Of a stretch of DNA of 5,112 nucleotides, positions 1 through 5,112 are shown in pieces (positions within the stretch are counted from its first letter, which is position 1; every line of letters starts with the position of its first letter). The stretch comes from an uncultured Anaerolineae bacterium. GTDB taxonomy: Bacteria > Chloroflexota > Anaerolineae > Anaerolineales > UBA11858. The notes beneath the pieces were generated by a model. The model had not been told where the DNA came from. It was given only the letters and a program-made list of their open reading frames with translations, and ran no database searches. Location: NCBI GenBank assembly GCA_937893815.1, contig CALCSH010000182.1, positions 1 to 5,112 of the forward strand, read 5' to 3'. Made by a program: the position numbers and the translations under genes.

Positions 1-319
1 CGGGCGGCGGTGCTTCGGGGGTTGCTTGCTCATCGACCAATGGTACAACGAGATGATCTCCCTCGCCCTCCAGTACCATTTTTGCGTCTTCATAGGCCCA
101 CTGTTTTACTCGCTCATCCGACGCTGCCGCAACTACTTGGGTACCCAATACGGCTTGAGTACGCAATAAGGCATTTTGGCGCTCGGCAAGACGGGTTGCT
201 TCCGCGGAAAGCTGACGCATCTCATTCACTCGTGAACTGAGGCCTAGAACCAATAACACCAGGATCACGATAGCTACGATGAGCATCAAATAACGACCAC
301 TGCGAAAGAAATCAATCAT
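1..319 (-). CDS. Septum formation initiator (FtsB/DivIC-like) protein, 3' end outside the window
   Basis: The reading frame is open from the ATG at 319 leftwards to the window edge, giving 106 residues of a partial protein. Visible parts: a short N-terminal cytoplasmic tail (MIDFFRSGRY), one strongly hydrophobic membrane segment at about residues 11-28, a helical coiled-coil stretch at about 29-62 (SSRVNEMRQLSAEATRLAER), then WAYEDAKMVLEGEGDHLVVP at about 75-93. That order matches the FtsB/DivIC family, small bitopic proteins that join the division complex at midcell; the last segment resembles the family's conserved patch after the coil (roughly Ar..gmv.pGE..ivv). The residues after 95 turn Pro/Ala/Glu-rich, suggesting a disordered tail. 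An in-frame TAA lies 12-10 bases before the ATG, so this is the earliest possible ATG start. There is no well-spaced Shine-Dalgarno. FtsB, DivIC and FtsL are hard to tell apart by sequence, so no symbol is given. Confidence 0.82.
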   Translation of the reverse strand, partial: MIDFFRSGRYLMLIVAIVILVLLVLGLSSRVNEMRQLSAEATRLAERQNALLRTQAVLGTQVVAAASDERVKQWAYEDAKMVLEGEGDHLVVPLVDEQATPEAPPP

Positions 320-325
320 ACTTCC

Positions 326-354
326 ATCTTACCGCGACAAATTCGGCATCGCAA
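326..354 (-). promoter_or_regulatory. Predicted sigma70-type promoter of the septum-initiator gene, possibly leaderless
   Basis: Read on the minus strand, TTGCGA (354-349), a 17-base spacer and TAAGAT (331-326) match the -35/-10 layout, with 4 of 6 consensus bases in each box. Only six bases (GGAAGT) separate the -10 box from the ATG at 319. Initiation at the usual distance would therefore fall on or next to the A of the start codon. This agrees with the lack of a properly spaced ribosome binding site, but the boxes are imperfect and the call is tentative. Confidence 0.4.
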
Positions 355-412
355 GACCCTACTTCCGAAAAACAAATCTTGTTGGCAAGATCATTGCATA
401 TTTTGTACCAAC

Positions 413-444
413 AAAAAAGCTCTCGATTTCGCAATCAAGAGCTT
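413..444 (-). terminator. Rho-independent terminator of the tRNA-Leu gene
   Basis: On the minus strand the arm AGCTCTTGATT (443-433) pairs with AATCGAGAGCT (428-418) in an 11-bp stem with one G-T pair, around a four-base GCGA loop. One further A-T pair (444/417) can extend it, and a run of T follows (418-413). This is a textbook intrinsic terminator oriented leftwards. It separates the tRNA from the downstream septum-initiator gene. On the plus strand there is no T-run after the stem, so it should act in one direction. Confidence 0.88.
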
Positions 445-445
445 G

Positions 446-529
446 TGCCGAAGGTGGGAGTCGAACCCACACTCCCGTACGGGAACTACGCCCTGAACGT
501 AGCGCGTCTGCCTATTCCGCCACTCCGGC
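446..529 (-). tRNA. tRNA-Leu, anticodon CAG
   Basis: The 84-nt cloverleaf folds completely. The acceptor stem GCCGGAG/CTTCGGC has one G-T pair. The D arm is GCG/CGC with GG in its loop. The anticodon stem CTACG/CGTAG encloses the loop TTCAGGG, giving anticodon CAG (plus-strand bases 493-495), which reads CUG codons. A long class II variable arm (TCCC-GTAC-GGGA) identifies a Leu/Ser/Tyr-type tRNA, and the T arm is GTGGG/CCCAC with loop TTCGACT. The discriminator base is A (446), as expected for leucine. The 3' CCA is not encoded (the genome reads CAA after the discriminator), so it must be added by nucleotidyltransferase. The gene has its own promoter upstream and its terminator immediately downstream. 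Confidence 0.97.
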
Positions 530-543
530 CTACACAAGGCAAG

Positions 544-571
544 ATTTTACTCGTTTTCCTGGTTTTGTCAA
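544..571 (-). promoter_or_regulatory. Promoter of tRNA-Leu
   Basis: On the minus strand a perfect -35 box TTGACA (571-566), a 16-base spacer and a near-consensus -10 box TAAAAT (549-544) lie upstream of the tRNA. Initiation about seven bases after the -10 box would fall near 537, leaving a 5' leader of about 8 nt before the mature end at 529. An A/T-rich stretch just upstream of the -35 box (about 573-587) could act as an UP element. Strong, compact promoters are typical of stable RNA genes. Confidence 0.85.
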
Positions 572-599
572 CAGGATTATTATGTTTCAGACCTCCCCG

Positions 600-608
600 T
601 GCTATAAT
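600..608 (+). promoter_or_regulatory. Extended -10 promoter of the kinase-LysM-LCP operon
   Basis: The bases TGCTATAAT form a perfect extended -10 element (TGnTATAAT). No good -35 hexamer sits 16-18 bases upstream (the matching position reads TTATGT), which fits the extended -10 class. Transcription would start at about 613-616, giving a very short 5' leader before the ATG at 630. It is divergent from the tRNA promoter, with about 28 bp between the tRNA -35 box and this element. Confidence 0.7.
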
Positions 609-614
609 TTCTGC

Positions 615-620
615 GAAAGG
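615..620 (+). promoter_or_regulatory. Ribosome binding site that fixes the kinase start
   Basis: GAAAGG lies nine bases before the ATG at 630, a normal Shine-Dalgarno position. The predicted transcription start is within a few bases of this motif, so the site would sit at the extreme 5' end of the mRNA. It supports 630 rather than the in-frame ATG at 582. Confidence 0.6.
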
Positions 621-629
621 GCACTATCT

Positions 630-3050
630 ATGGGTACAACTATTCAACAAATACTGATTACATTAACCACCTATCCCGGCAACCTAATCTATCATATGGC
701 GCTGGCTTTTTCGATCGCTGGTGCTTTACAAGCTGCCCTTTCATTTTGGCAAGACAGCCAATTTCCTCAAGGCCGCCGCATGGTGATTGGCTTATTGGCA
801 TTGTTAGGTATTCGCTTTGTCCTCTTTATCAGCGCGGGACTCACGCAGCAAGGACTGGCCAATCCTCATATTCTGTTGCCAATTCTTGACCGGGCAGCGA
901 CTCAACTCAGCTTGGTAATTATCCTTTGGCTATGGGTTTTTCCAGAGCCTGTCCGCGTTGCCGATGCGGCTAGTGGATTGCTGGCCCTGATCACGATCTC
1001 GGCTTCCGTGTTTAGTTTTGTGTGGTGGGCTGATCATTATTCCACCTCGACGTTTAATATTTTATGGCTCGATGTTGGCTGGGAACTTTATGCGCTGGCA
1101 CTGATTATGCTGGGTATAATTTTTCTGATCATCCGACGCCCAAATGGCTGGGCCTATGGACTGAGCATGTTACTGATTAGCGCCCTCGGCCATATTCTGC
1201 ATCTTTCAGCACCACTAACTGATAGCGATTTTCCGGAATTTGTGCGTTTAGCACAAATGGCTGCCTACCCGCTGCTTTTTACATTGCCGCGGCGTTTTGC
1301 CCCCCCCGCCAAAGAAAGCAGTCTAGCAAAAACAGTATCAACGCCCATCGTTGCACCGATTATCTATTCATCCACTTTTCAGGAGCGACCGCTCTATGGG
1401 ATTGAACCAGCCCGCTTCGAATCCATTTTGGCGATGCTCGGCGAATCATCACTGCTCAAATTTAGCCAGGCTCTCACCCGTACTGTCGCCGAGGCTATGC
1501 TGGCAGATATTTGTCTTCTTATCTATCCACCTGACGGCGCGGGGCAACTAACCATTCCGTGTGGATACGATCTCATCCGGCAAGAAATTTTGAGTAGCAT
1601 GGCTCTAGATGAAAACAAACTTCCCATGCTGGCCGCCGCTATGAAGAAAAGTCGGGCGCTGCGGCTTCCCGCGAGCAGTACCTCACAAGATTTGACCAAC
1701 CTCGGTGGCAAACTCGGCCTGGGAACCACCGGCCACCTTCTGGCAGGTTTCGTCCCTACCCCGGAGGGGGAAACCTCTATGGGGCTTATCCTGCTCTCTC
1801 CCCACTCCGATCGCCGCTGGAGTCGAGATGATCAAAACTATCTCGATGGGATCGCTCGCGGATTGGCTCCAATCTTGCAACAAACCTGGGAGCAACAGTC
1901 CACCCAAGATAAATTAGAAAAAACACAACAAGAACTGGAGAATCTCCAGACACTTTTCGAAAGCGCTCAGGCACGTAACGATTCCTTACAAACAGAGTTA
2001 GCCGCCGCTCCACAGGAAATGCCCGCTCGGAAACAAAATCAAAAAGTTGAACTGCAGAACGATCACCTAAAAAAGGCCGAAGATACAATGGCTCGATTGC
2101 AAGTTGAAAACCGGCGGCTCGGTGAAATGGTGGAAAGTCTGATCAGCGATGCCGACACGCATGAACTCACCACATCGGGTCAACTCAAACGAGAATTACA
2201 TCAATCGTTGGAAGAAATCGCACGACTAAAAAATCATATTCTGGAGCTGGAAAAATCAGGCTTACAGCAACTGGCTACAGCCAGCGAGTTAGATGAAGGT
2301 CAGACGACCGGTATGACAGCGATTCAAAGCGAAGTATTTTCATCCATCGCACAAGATTTACGCCAGCCAATGTCATCCATTGTTGGGTATACTGATCTAT
2401 TGCTGGGCGAATCCGTGGGGATTTTGGGAGCCTTACAGCGCAAGTTTCTAGAACGCATTCAAGCATCCACGGAACGCATGATGACGCTGCTGGATGATTT
2501 GATCCGGGTAACCATGCTCGATGGAGAGCAGTTCCAACTCAACCCAGAAACGGTTGACCTCGGCAATGCGATTGACAAAGCGATTGCCGATACCAGTAAA
2601 CAACTGCGTGAAAAGAATATAATCTTGCGAGTTGACCTACCTGATTCTCTGCCCCATATTCACGCCGACCGGGACGCTTTGCAGCAAATCCTTATTCACT
2701 TGCTGAAGAACGCAGGTAGTGTTTCACGCGCAGAAGGGGAAATTTTCCTGCGCGCAGAAATTCAGGCATCGGATCGTGCACAAGATTTCGTACTCATCCA
2801 AATCGCCGATCAAGGCGGCGGCATACCCAAAGAAGATTTGCCACGAGTATTTTCACGACTCTACCGCGCCGATAACCCCCTGATTGAGGGAGTCGGCGAT
2901 ACCGGAGTTGGGTTATCCATCGCTAAAACCCTGGTCGAAGCGCACCAGGGTCGCATTTGGGTAGATACCGAAATGGGCGCAGGCTCCGCCTTCAATGTGC
3001 TACTCCCGCTTTCCAATGAACATCCGCATCGCAAGGGGTTTGGCGAATGA
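630..3050 (+). CDS. 7-TM, GAF and coiled-coil sensor histidine kinase-like protein lacking the phosphoacceptor His
   Basis: 806 residues from the ATG at 630. Domains in order: about seven membrane segments (roughly 18-40, 50-70, 81-104, 115-133, 147-168, 173-191, 204-219); a cytoplasmic linker; a GAF-like domain at about 260-420 (ADICLLIYPPDGAGQLTIPC, later MGLILLS); a long Gln/Glu-rich coiled coil at about 420-545; a DHp/HisKA-like segment at about 566-632; and an HATPase_c domain at about 640-795. The ATP-binding motifs are complete: N box LLKNA (N694), G1 box DQGGG (D727), F box VFSRLYR, and G2 box GDTGVGLS (756-763). The H box reads IAQDLRQPMSSIVGY where active kinases have SHELRTPL-type sequence, so Q575 (codon CAA, 2352-2354) occupies the phosphoacceptor position and no other His lies nearby. 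It may bind ATP without autophosphorylating, as in DivL-type divergent kinases, or act as a partner of another kinase. No response regulator is adjacent. The ATG at 582 is rejected because the promoter lies downstream of it. The stop overlaps the next start (ATGA). Confidence 0.9.
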   Translation: MGTTIQQILITLTTYPGNLIYHMALAFSIAGALQAALSFWQDSQFPQGRRMVIGLLALLGIRFVLFISAGLTQQGLANPHILLPILDRAATQLSLVIILWLWVFPEPVRVADAASGLLALITISASVFSFVWWADHYSTSTFNILWLDVGWELYALALIMLGIIFLIIRRPNGWAYGLSMLLISALGHILHLSAPLTDSDFPEFVRLAQMAAYPLLFTLPRRFAPPAKESSLAKTVSTPIVAPIIYSSTFQERPLYGIEPARFESILAMLGESSLLKFSQALTRTVAEAMLADICLLIYPPDGAGQLTIPCGYDLIRQEILSSMALDENKLPMLAAAMKKSRALRLPASSTSQDLTNLGGKLGLGTTGHLLAGFVPTPEGETSMGLILLSPHSDRRWSRDDQNYLDGIARGLAPILQQTWEQQSTQDKLEKTQQELENLQTLFESAQARNDSLQTELAAAPQEMPARKQNQKVELQNDHLKKAEDTMARLQVENRRLGEMVESLISDADTHELTTSGQLKRELHQSLEEIARLKNHILELEKSGLQQLATASELDEGQTTGMTAIQSEVFSSIAQDLRQPMSSIVGYTDLLLGESVGILGALQRKFLERIQASTERMMTLLDDLIRVTMLDGEQFQLNPETVDLGNAIDKAIADTSKQLREKNIILRVDLPDSLPHIHADRDALQQILIHLLKNAGSVSRAEGEIFLRAEIQASDRAQDFVLIQIADQGGGIPKEDLPRVFSRLYRADNPLIEGVGDTGVGLSIAKTLVEAHQGRIWVDTEMGAGSAFNVLLPLSNEHPHRKGFGE
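1300..1307 (+). repeat. Run of eight C residues inside the kinase gene
   Basis: An uninterrupted eight-C tract encodes part of the Phe-Ala-Pro-Pro-Ala stretch (residues 223-227), just after the last membrane segment and before the GAF-like domain. The frame is intact here. Runs of this length can slip in replication or cause sequencing errors, and a one-base change would cut the membrane part off from the kinase part. Confidence 0.6.
3033..3038 (+). promoter_or_regulatory. Ribosome binding site of the LysM gene, inside the kinase 3' end
   Basis: AAGGGG lies eight bases before the ATG at 3047, within the last codons of the kinase gene. With the four-base ATGA overlap this supports translational coupling and fixes 3047 as the start in preference to the in-frame ATG at 3068. 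Confidence 0.6.
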
Positions 3051-3907
3051 ATTGGAGCCGAGAATTAATGGCGGGCTTGTTGACGGCCTTTTTCTCCACC
3101 GTGCTTTTGGGCGGCAGCCTGGTACTCGCCATTAGCGAGGGCCAAGTGGCAACGGCATCGAAAATCTCGGCAACACCCACCTTATCGGCTACACCATTAC
3201 CAACAACATTGCCGGGCGAGCCTACCTATACCGCTTCGGTAACTTCGCTCCCTACGAGCACGCTTACCCCTATTCCGCCCACAGTTTGCCCTGCACCTGA
3301 TGGCTGGCAAGAGATTACCCTCAACGAAGGCGACTCGCTCGATAGTCTGGCTGCAACATACCAGGTTTCTGCTAACGAATTATCCGATGCGAACTGCCTG
3401 TTAACCAGCAGCTTGCCGACAGGCGCGAGCTTTTTTGTTCCACCCTTGCCCGCCACAACAACCGCTACCCCCAAGCCAAGTCCCTACCCGACCGCGCCAC
3501 CGACCATCATAGCTTGCCTACCATCCTATGGCTGGGTTTCTTATCTCATAAAACCGGGTGACACCATTTTTAGCATCGCACAGGCGCACGGAATCAGCAG
3601 CACGCAACTCCAACAAGGAAATTGCCTGACATCTACCACGATCTACGCCGGTCAGAGCCTTCTGGTGCCCTATGTTGCCGCCACACGCACACCTACCAAA
3701 ACATCCACGCCGACACCTACGCGCACCATTGTGCTTCCATCGGCGACAACGATCTCATCGGCTACGGCAACCACTGTGCCCCCTACCGCGACCAATACTG
3801 TTAGCTTGCCATCGCCAACGGCCAGCCCAACAACGCCACCTACGGCAATACCATCACCAACTGCCGCGCCGCCCACAGCAACCAATACGCCTTCAACCGT
3901 CCCGTAG
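3047..3907 (+). CDS. Membrane-anchored protein with two LysM repeats and Thr/Pro-rich linkers
   Basis: 286 residues. An N-terminal hydrophobic segment (about residues 8-29, after MNWSREL) is a signal anchor or signal peptide; no clear signal peptidase site or lipobox is seen. A Thr/Pro linker follows (about 40-79), then LysM-like repeat 1 (about 81-133: CPAPDGW, EGDSLDSLAATYQVSANEL, PTGASFFVPP), a short Pro/Thr linker, LysM-like repeat 2 (about 157-209: CLPSYGW, KPGDTIFSIAQAHGISSTQL, AGQSLLVP), and a 77-residue Thr/Pro/Ser/Ala tail. LysM domains bind N-acetylglucosamine-containing glycans such as peptidoglycan, so the protein probably sits outside the membrane and holds or senses the wall. 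Each repeat opens with a Cys (C81, C157) and has a second Cys exactly 36 residues later (C117, C193), suggesting one disulfide per repeat. There is no catalytic domain. It overlaps the kinase gene by four bases and is followed 29 bp later by the LCP gene, consistent with one operon. Confidence 0.88.
   Translation: MNWSRELMAGLLTAFFSTVLLGGSLVLAISEGQVATASKISATPTLSATPLPTTLPGEPTYTASVTSLPTSTLTPIPPTVCPAPDGWQEITLNEGDSLDSLAATYQVSANELSDANCLLTSSLPTGASFFVPPLPATTTATPKPSPYPTAPPTIIACLPSYGWVSYLIKPGDTIFSIAQAHGISSTQLQQGNCLTSTTIYAGQSLLVPYVAATRTPTKTSTPTPTRTIVLPSATTISSATATTVPPTATNTVSLPSPTASPTTPPTAIPSPTAAPPTATNTPSTVP
3671..3904 (+). repeat. Low-complexity Thr/Pro/Ser/Ala-coding tract (tail of the LysM protein)
   Basis: Codons 209-286 encode almost only Thr, Pro, Ser, Ala and Val, with repeated short units such as TPTPT and two copies of PPTATNT (residues 245-251 and 275-281, 30 residues apart). 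The two DNA copies differ at synonymous positions, so the repetition is kept at the protein level rather than as a recent DNA duplication. Such tails are usually extended, possibly glycosylated wall-spanning spacers. A similar Pro/Thr tract is encoded at about 4084-4209 in the LCP gene. Confidence 0.6.
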
Positions 3908-3914
3908 GCTTTCT

Positions 3915-3948
3915 GGGGGATAGCCACATTACCGTTATGGCCGTAATG
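3915..3948 (+). promoter_or_regulatory. Translation initiation region of the LCP gene with a small inverted repeat
   Basis: A purine-rich GGGGGA (3915-3920) is the only Shine-Dalgarno-like element, but it lies 16 bases before the ATG at 3937, farther than usual. The arms CATTAC (3927-3932) and GTAATG (3943-3948) form a six-bp inverted repeat with the 3937 ATG in its loop and the alternative in-frame ATG (3946) in its right arm. A hairpin would shorten the effective distance or modulate initiation. The stem is short and A/T-rich, so this may be chance. Confidence 0.25.
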
Positions 3949-4998
3949 AAACGATACTTCTGGATTTTCGCATTCGCCTTGCTCTCTGTGAGTTGCTCCA
4001 CGGGATTAATTGGGGTGGCTCCGCGGGGTTTAGCTCAAACTACTCCCGAGGGTGCAGCAACCATCTCGCTGGCTACCATCGCGCCCGATGCCAGTGCGAC
4101 GCCCACCCCCTTCATGCCTATTCCCCCCACTCCAACATATATACCCACCCCATTCCCCAGCCCCGTACCGACAGCCACGCCCAAACCACCGCCCACGGAG
4201 CAACCCACCAGTAATAATCCGCCCGCGGATACGATCAATAATCCGCAAGACCAGATCAATATTCTCTTACTAGGCTCAGATCAACGCCTCGGAGAAGTTG
4301 GTTTCCGTACTGACACCATTATTCTGCTCAGTGTCAACACACGACAAAAAACTGCCAGCATGACCTCCTTTCCGCGCGATTTATATGTATATATTCCCGG
4401 TTGGGTTTACCAGCGCATCAATACCGCCATGTATCATGGCGGTTTCCCCCTGTTAGCAGAAACCTTGAATTATAACTTTGGCGTTAAGGTTGACTACTAT
4501 GTTCTGATTGGCCTGGATGCTTTCATTGAAACGATAGATAGCCTGGGCGGTGTCGAAGTAAAGGTAGGGCAAACACTCAGCGACCAACGTACCGGATTTG
4601 GCTATTACACTGCCAAGGCTGGCAATATGCATATGGATGGTTCCACGGCATTGTGGTACGCGCGCTCTCGCTACACCACCAGCGATTTCGATCGAACCCG
4701 TCGTCAACAAGAAGTTATTCAGGCAATTGCATTGCGACTTCTCAGCCTCGATGGATTTGAAAAAGCGGACGAACTCTTCGATATATACCGCAAATACGTG
4801 ACTTCCGATCTAAAATGGGCCAATCTTGCCCCGCTGGTTCCTGTCGCGGCGCATATTGGGGAACCCGACAGAATTCAGCATTATTATGTCGGGCCTGCGC
4901 AAGTCATCCCGTGGACAACTCCGGGAGGCGCGCAAGTTTTACTGCCCCAGGAAGCAGCTATTCGTGCGGTATTGCAGCAGGCCGTTGGAATTCCCTGA
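3937..4998 (+). CDS. LytR-CpsA-Psr (LCP) family protein, putative wall glycopolymer transferase
   Basis: 353 residues. LCP proteins transfer undecaprenyl-diphosphate-linked glycopolymers (teichoic acid, capsule or similar) onto peptidoglycan at the outer membrane face. The N-terminus MAVMKRYFWIFAFALLSVSC is a signal sequence ending in Cys20; LLSVSC resembles a lipobox but has Ser at -3, so lipid attachment is likely rather than certain. A Pro/Thr spacer (about 50-100) leads to the LCP domain (about 107-265): INILLLGSDQR, FRTDTIILLSV (R124, D126), TSFPRDLYVYIPG (R147, D148), RINTAMYHGG (R160, N162), YYVLIGLDAFIETIDSLGG, then ARSRYTTSDFDRTRRQQ (R243, R245, D252, R253, R256, Q257). The Arg and Asp residues known to bind the pyrophosphate and metal ion are present, so it looks active. 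The 85 residues after the domain show no recognisable LytR_C domain. The usual N-terminal TM anchor of the family is replaced by a lipoprotein-like signal. It is probably cotranscribed with the LysM gene. The start could also be the ATG at 3946. Confidence 0.93.
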   Translation: MAVMKRYFWIFAFALLSVSCSTGLIGVAPRGLAQTTPEGAATISLATIAPDASATPTPFMPIPPTPTYIPTPFPSPVPTATPKPPPTEQPTSNNPPADTINNPQDQINILLLGSDQRLGEVGFRTDTIILLSVNTRQKTASMTSFPRDLYVYIPGWVYQRINTAMYHGGFPLLAETLNYNFGVKVDYYVLIGLDAFIETIDSLGGVEVKVGQTLSDQRTGFGYYTAKAGNMHMDGSTALWYARSRYTTSDFDRTRRQQEVIQAIALRLLSLDGFEKADELFDIYRKYVTSDLKWANLAPLVPVAAHIGEPDRIQHYYVGPAQVIPWTTPGGAQVLLPQEAAIRAVLQQAVGIP

Positions 4999-5112
4999 TC
5001 ATCAACTGGCATGCAAACCGATGAAAGAGCCGAATTGATTAGCCAATGCAAACTCCCAAAATATGACTCTACTGCAAAAAGCCGATGACGGAGATGTCCG
5101 CCGGAATATATG
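4999..5112. other. Right-hand end with no confident gene
   Basis: No strong intrinsic terminator hairpin is seen after the LCP stop. Three short plus-strand frames can be read: a 25-codon ORF from the ATG at 5011 that stops at 5088; a frame from the ATG at 5063 (MTLLQKADDGDVRRNI) open to the edge; and a frame from the ATG at 5085 (MTEMSAGIY) also open to the edge. None has a well-placed ribosome binding site, so the next gene, if any, cannot be decided. The octamer ATGCAAAC occurs twice, at 5011-5018 and 5046-5053, 35 bp apart. A minus-strand frame is also open to the edge but has the look of an antisense shadow. Confidence 0.3.

Noticed and set aside
10..240. Plus-strand 76-codon ORF at the left edge
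   Set aside because: It is antisense to the septum-initiator gene, which has a coherent membrane segment, coiled coil and family-like motif; the plus-strand peptide is Arg/Pro/His-rich with no domain.
565..570. TTGTCA as a plus-strand -35 box for the kinase promoter
   Set aside because: It is 32 bases from the TATAAT at 603, far outside the 16-18 range. The overlapping minus-strand TTGACA belongs to the tRNA promoter.
379..657. Plus-strand ORF of 92 codons across the tRNA region
   Set aside because: It reads through the antisense of tRNA-Leu (giving the familiar VGVEPTLP-type false peptide), the terminator and the divergent promoters. No gene-like features remain.
1786..2088. Minus-strand ORF of 100 codons inside the kinase gene
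   Set aside because: It lies opposite the GAF/coiled-coil coding region, has no ribosome binding site or recognisable domain, and fits an antisense shadow.
3671..3904. Possible CRISPR or tandem DNA repeat in the Thr/Pro-rich tract
   Set aside because: There are no regularly spaced identical DNA repeats. The repetition is short amino-acid units within an open coding frame.
3670..3927. Minus-strand ORF rich in Gly and Val opposite the LysM tail
   Set aside because: It is the mirror of Thr/Pro-rich codons on the plus strand, which produces Val/Gly-rich antisense peptides. The same applies to the minus-strand ORFs at 4030-4259.

Overview
The window looks like chromosomal DNA from a member of the Chloroflexota, most likely an Anaerolineae-type bacterium. 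This is inferred from protein style: a 7-TM/GAF sensor kinase, a LysM protein and an LCP-family protein with long Thr/Pro linkers, and compact operons with ATGA overlaps. No marker gene settles the taxonomy. I see no mobile element, CRISPR array, phage gene or defence system.

Left part (1-571) is transcribed leftwards. A tRNA-Leu(CAG) gene has a near-consensus promoter and a strong intrinsic terminator that starts one nucleotide after its 3' end. Beyond it lies the 5' part of a septum-formation-initiator (FtsB/DivIC-like) gene that runs off the left edge. That gene appears to have its own promoter, placed so that the transcript may be leaderless.

Middle and right part (600-4998) is transcribed rightwards as an apparent three-gene operon from an extended -10 promoter at 600-608. 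(1) A large membrane protein of 806 residues has seven TM segments, a GAF-like domain, a coiled coil and a histidine-kinase core. Its ATP-binding motifs are intact, but the phosphoacceptor His is replaced by Gln. (2) It overlaps by four bases (ATGA) a membrane-anchored protein with two LysM repeats, each framed by a pair of cysteines. (3) 29 bp later comes a LytR-CpsA-Psr (LCP) protein with a lipoprotein-like N-terminus, a Pro/Thr-rich spacer and an LCP catalytic domain. The last ~110 bp hold no gene that can be called with confidence.

Taken together the operon looks like a cell-envelope module: a sensor-like protein, a peptidoglycan/glycan-binding protein and an enzyme that attaches glycopolymers to the wall, beside a cell-division gene. 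The link between the sensor and the wall proteins is inferred from operon structure only. The most notable observation is the degenerate H-box of the kinase. The rest is ordinary chromosomal content with some interesting architectural details.
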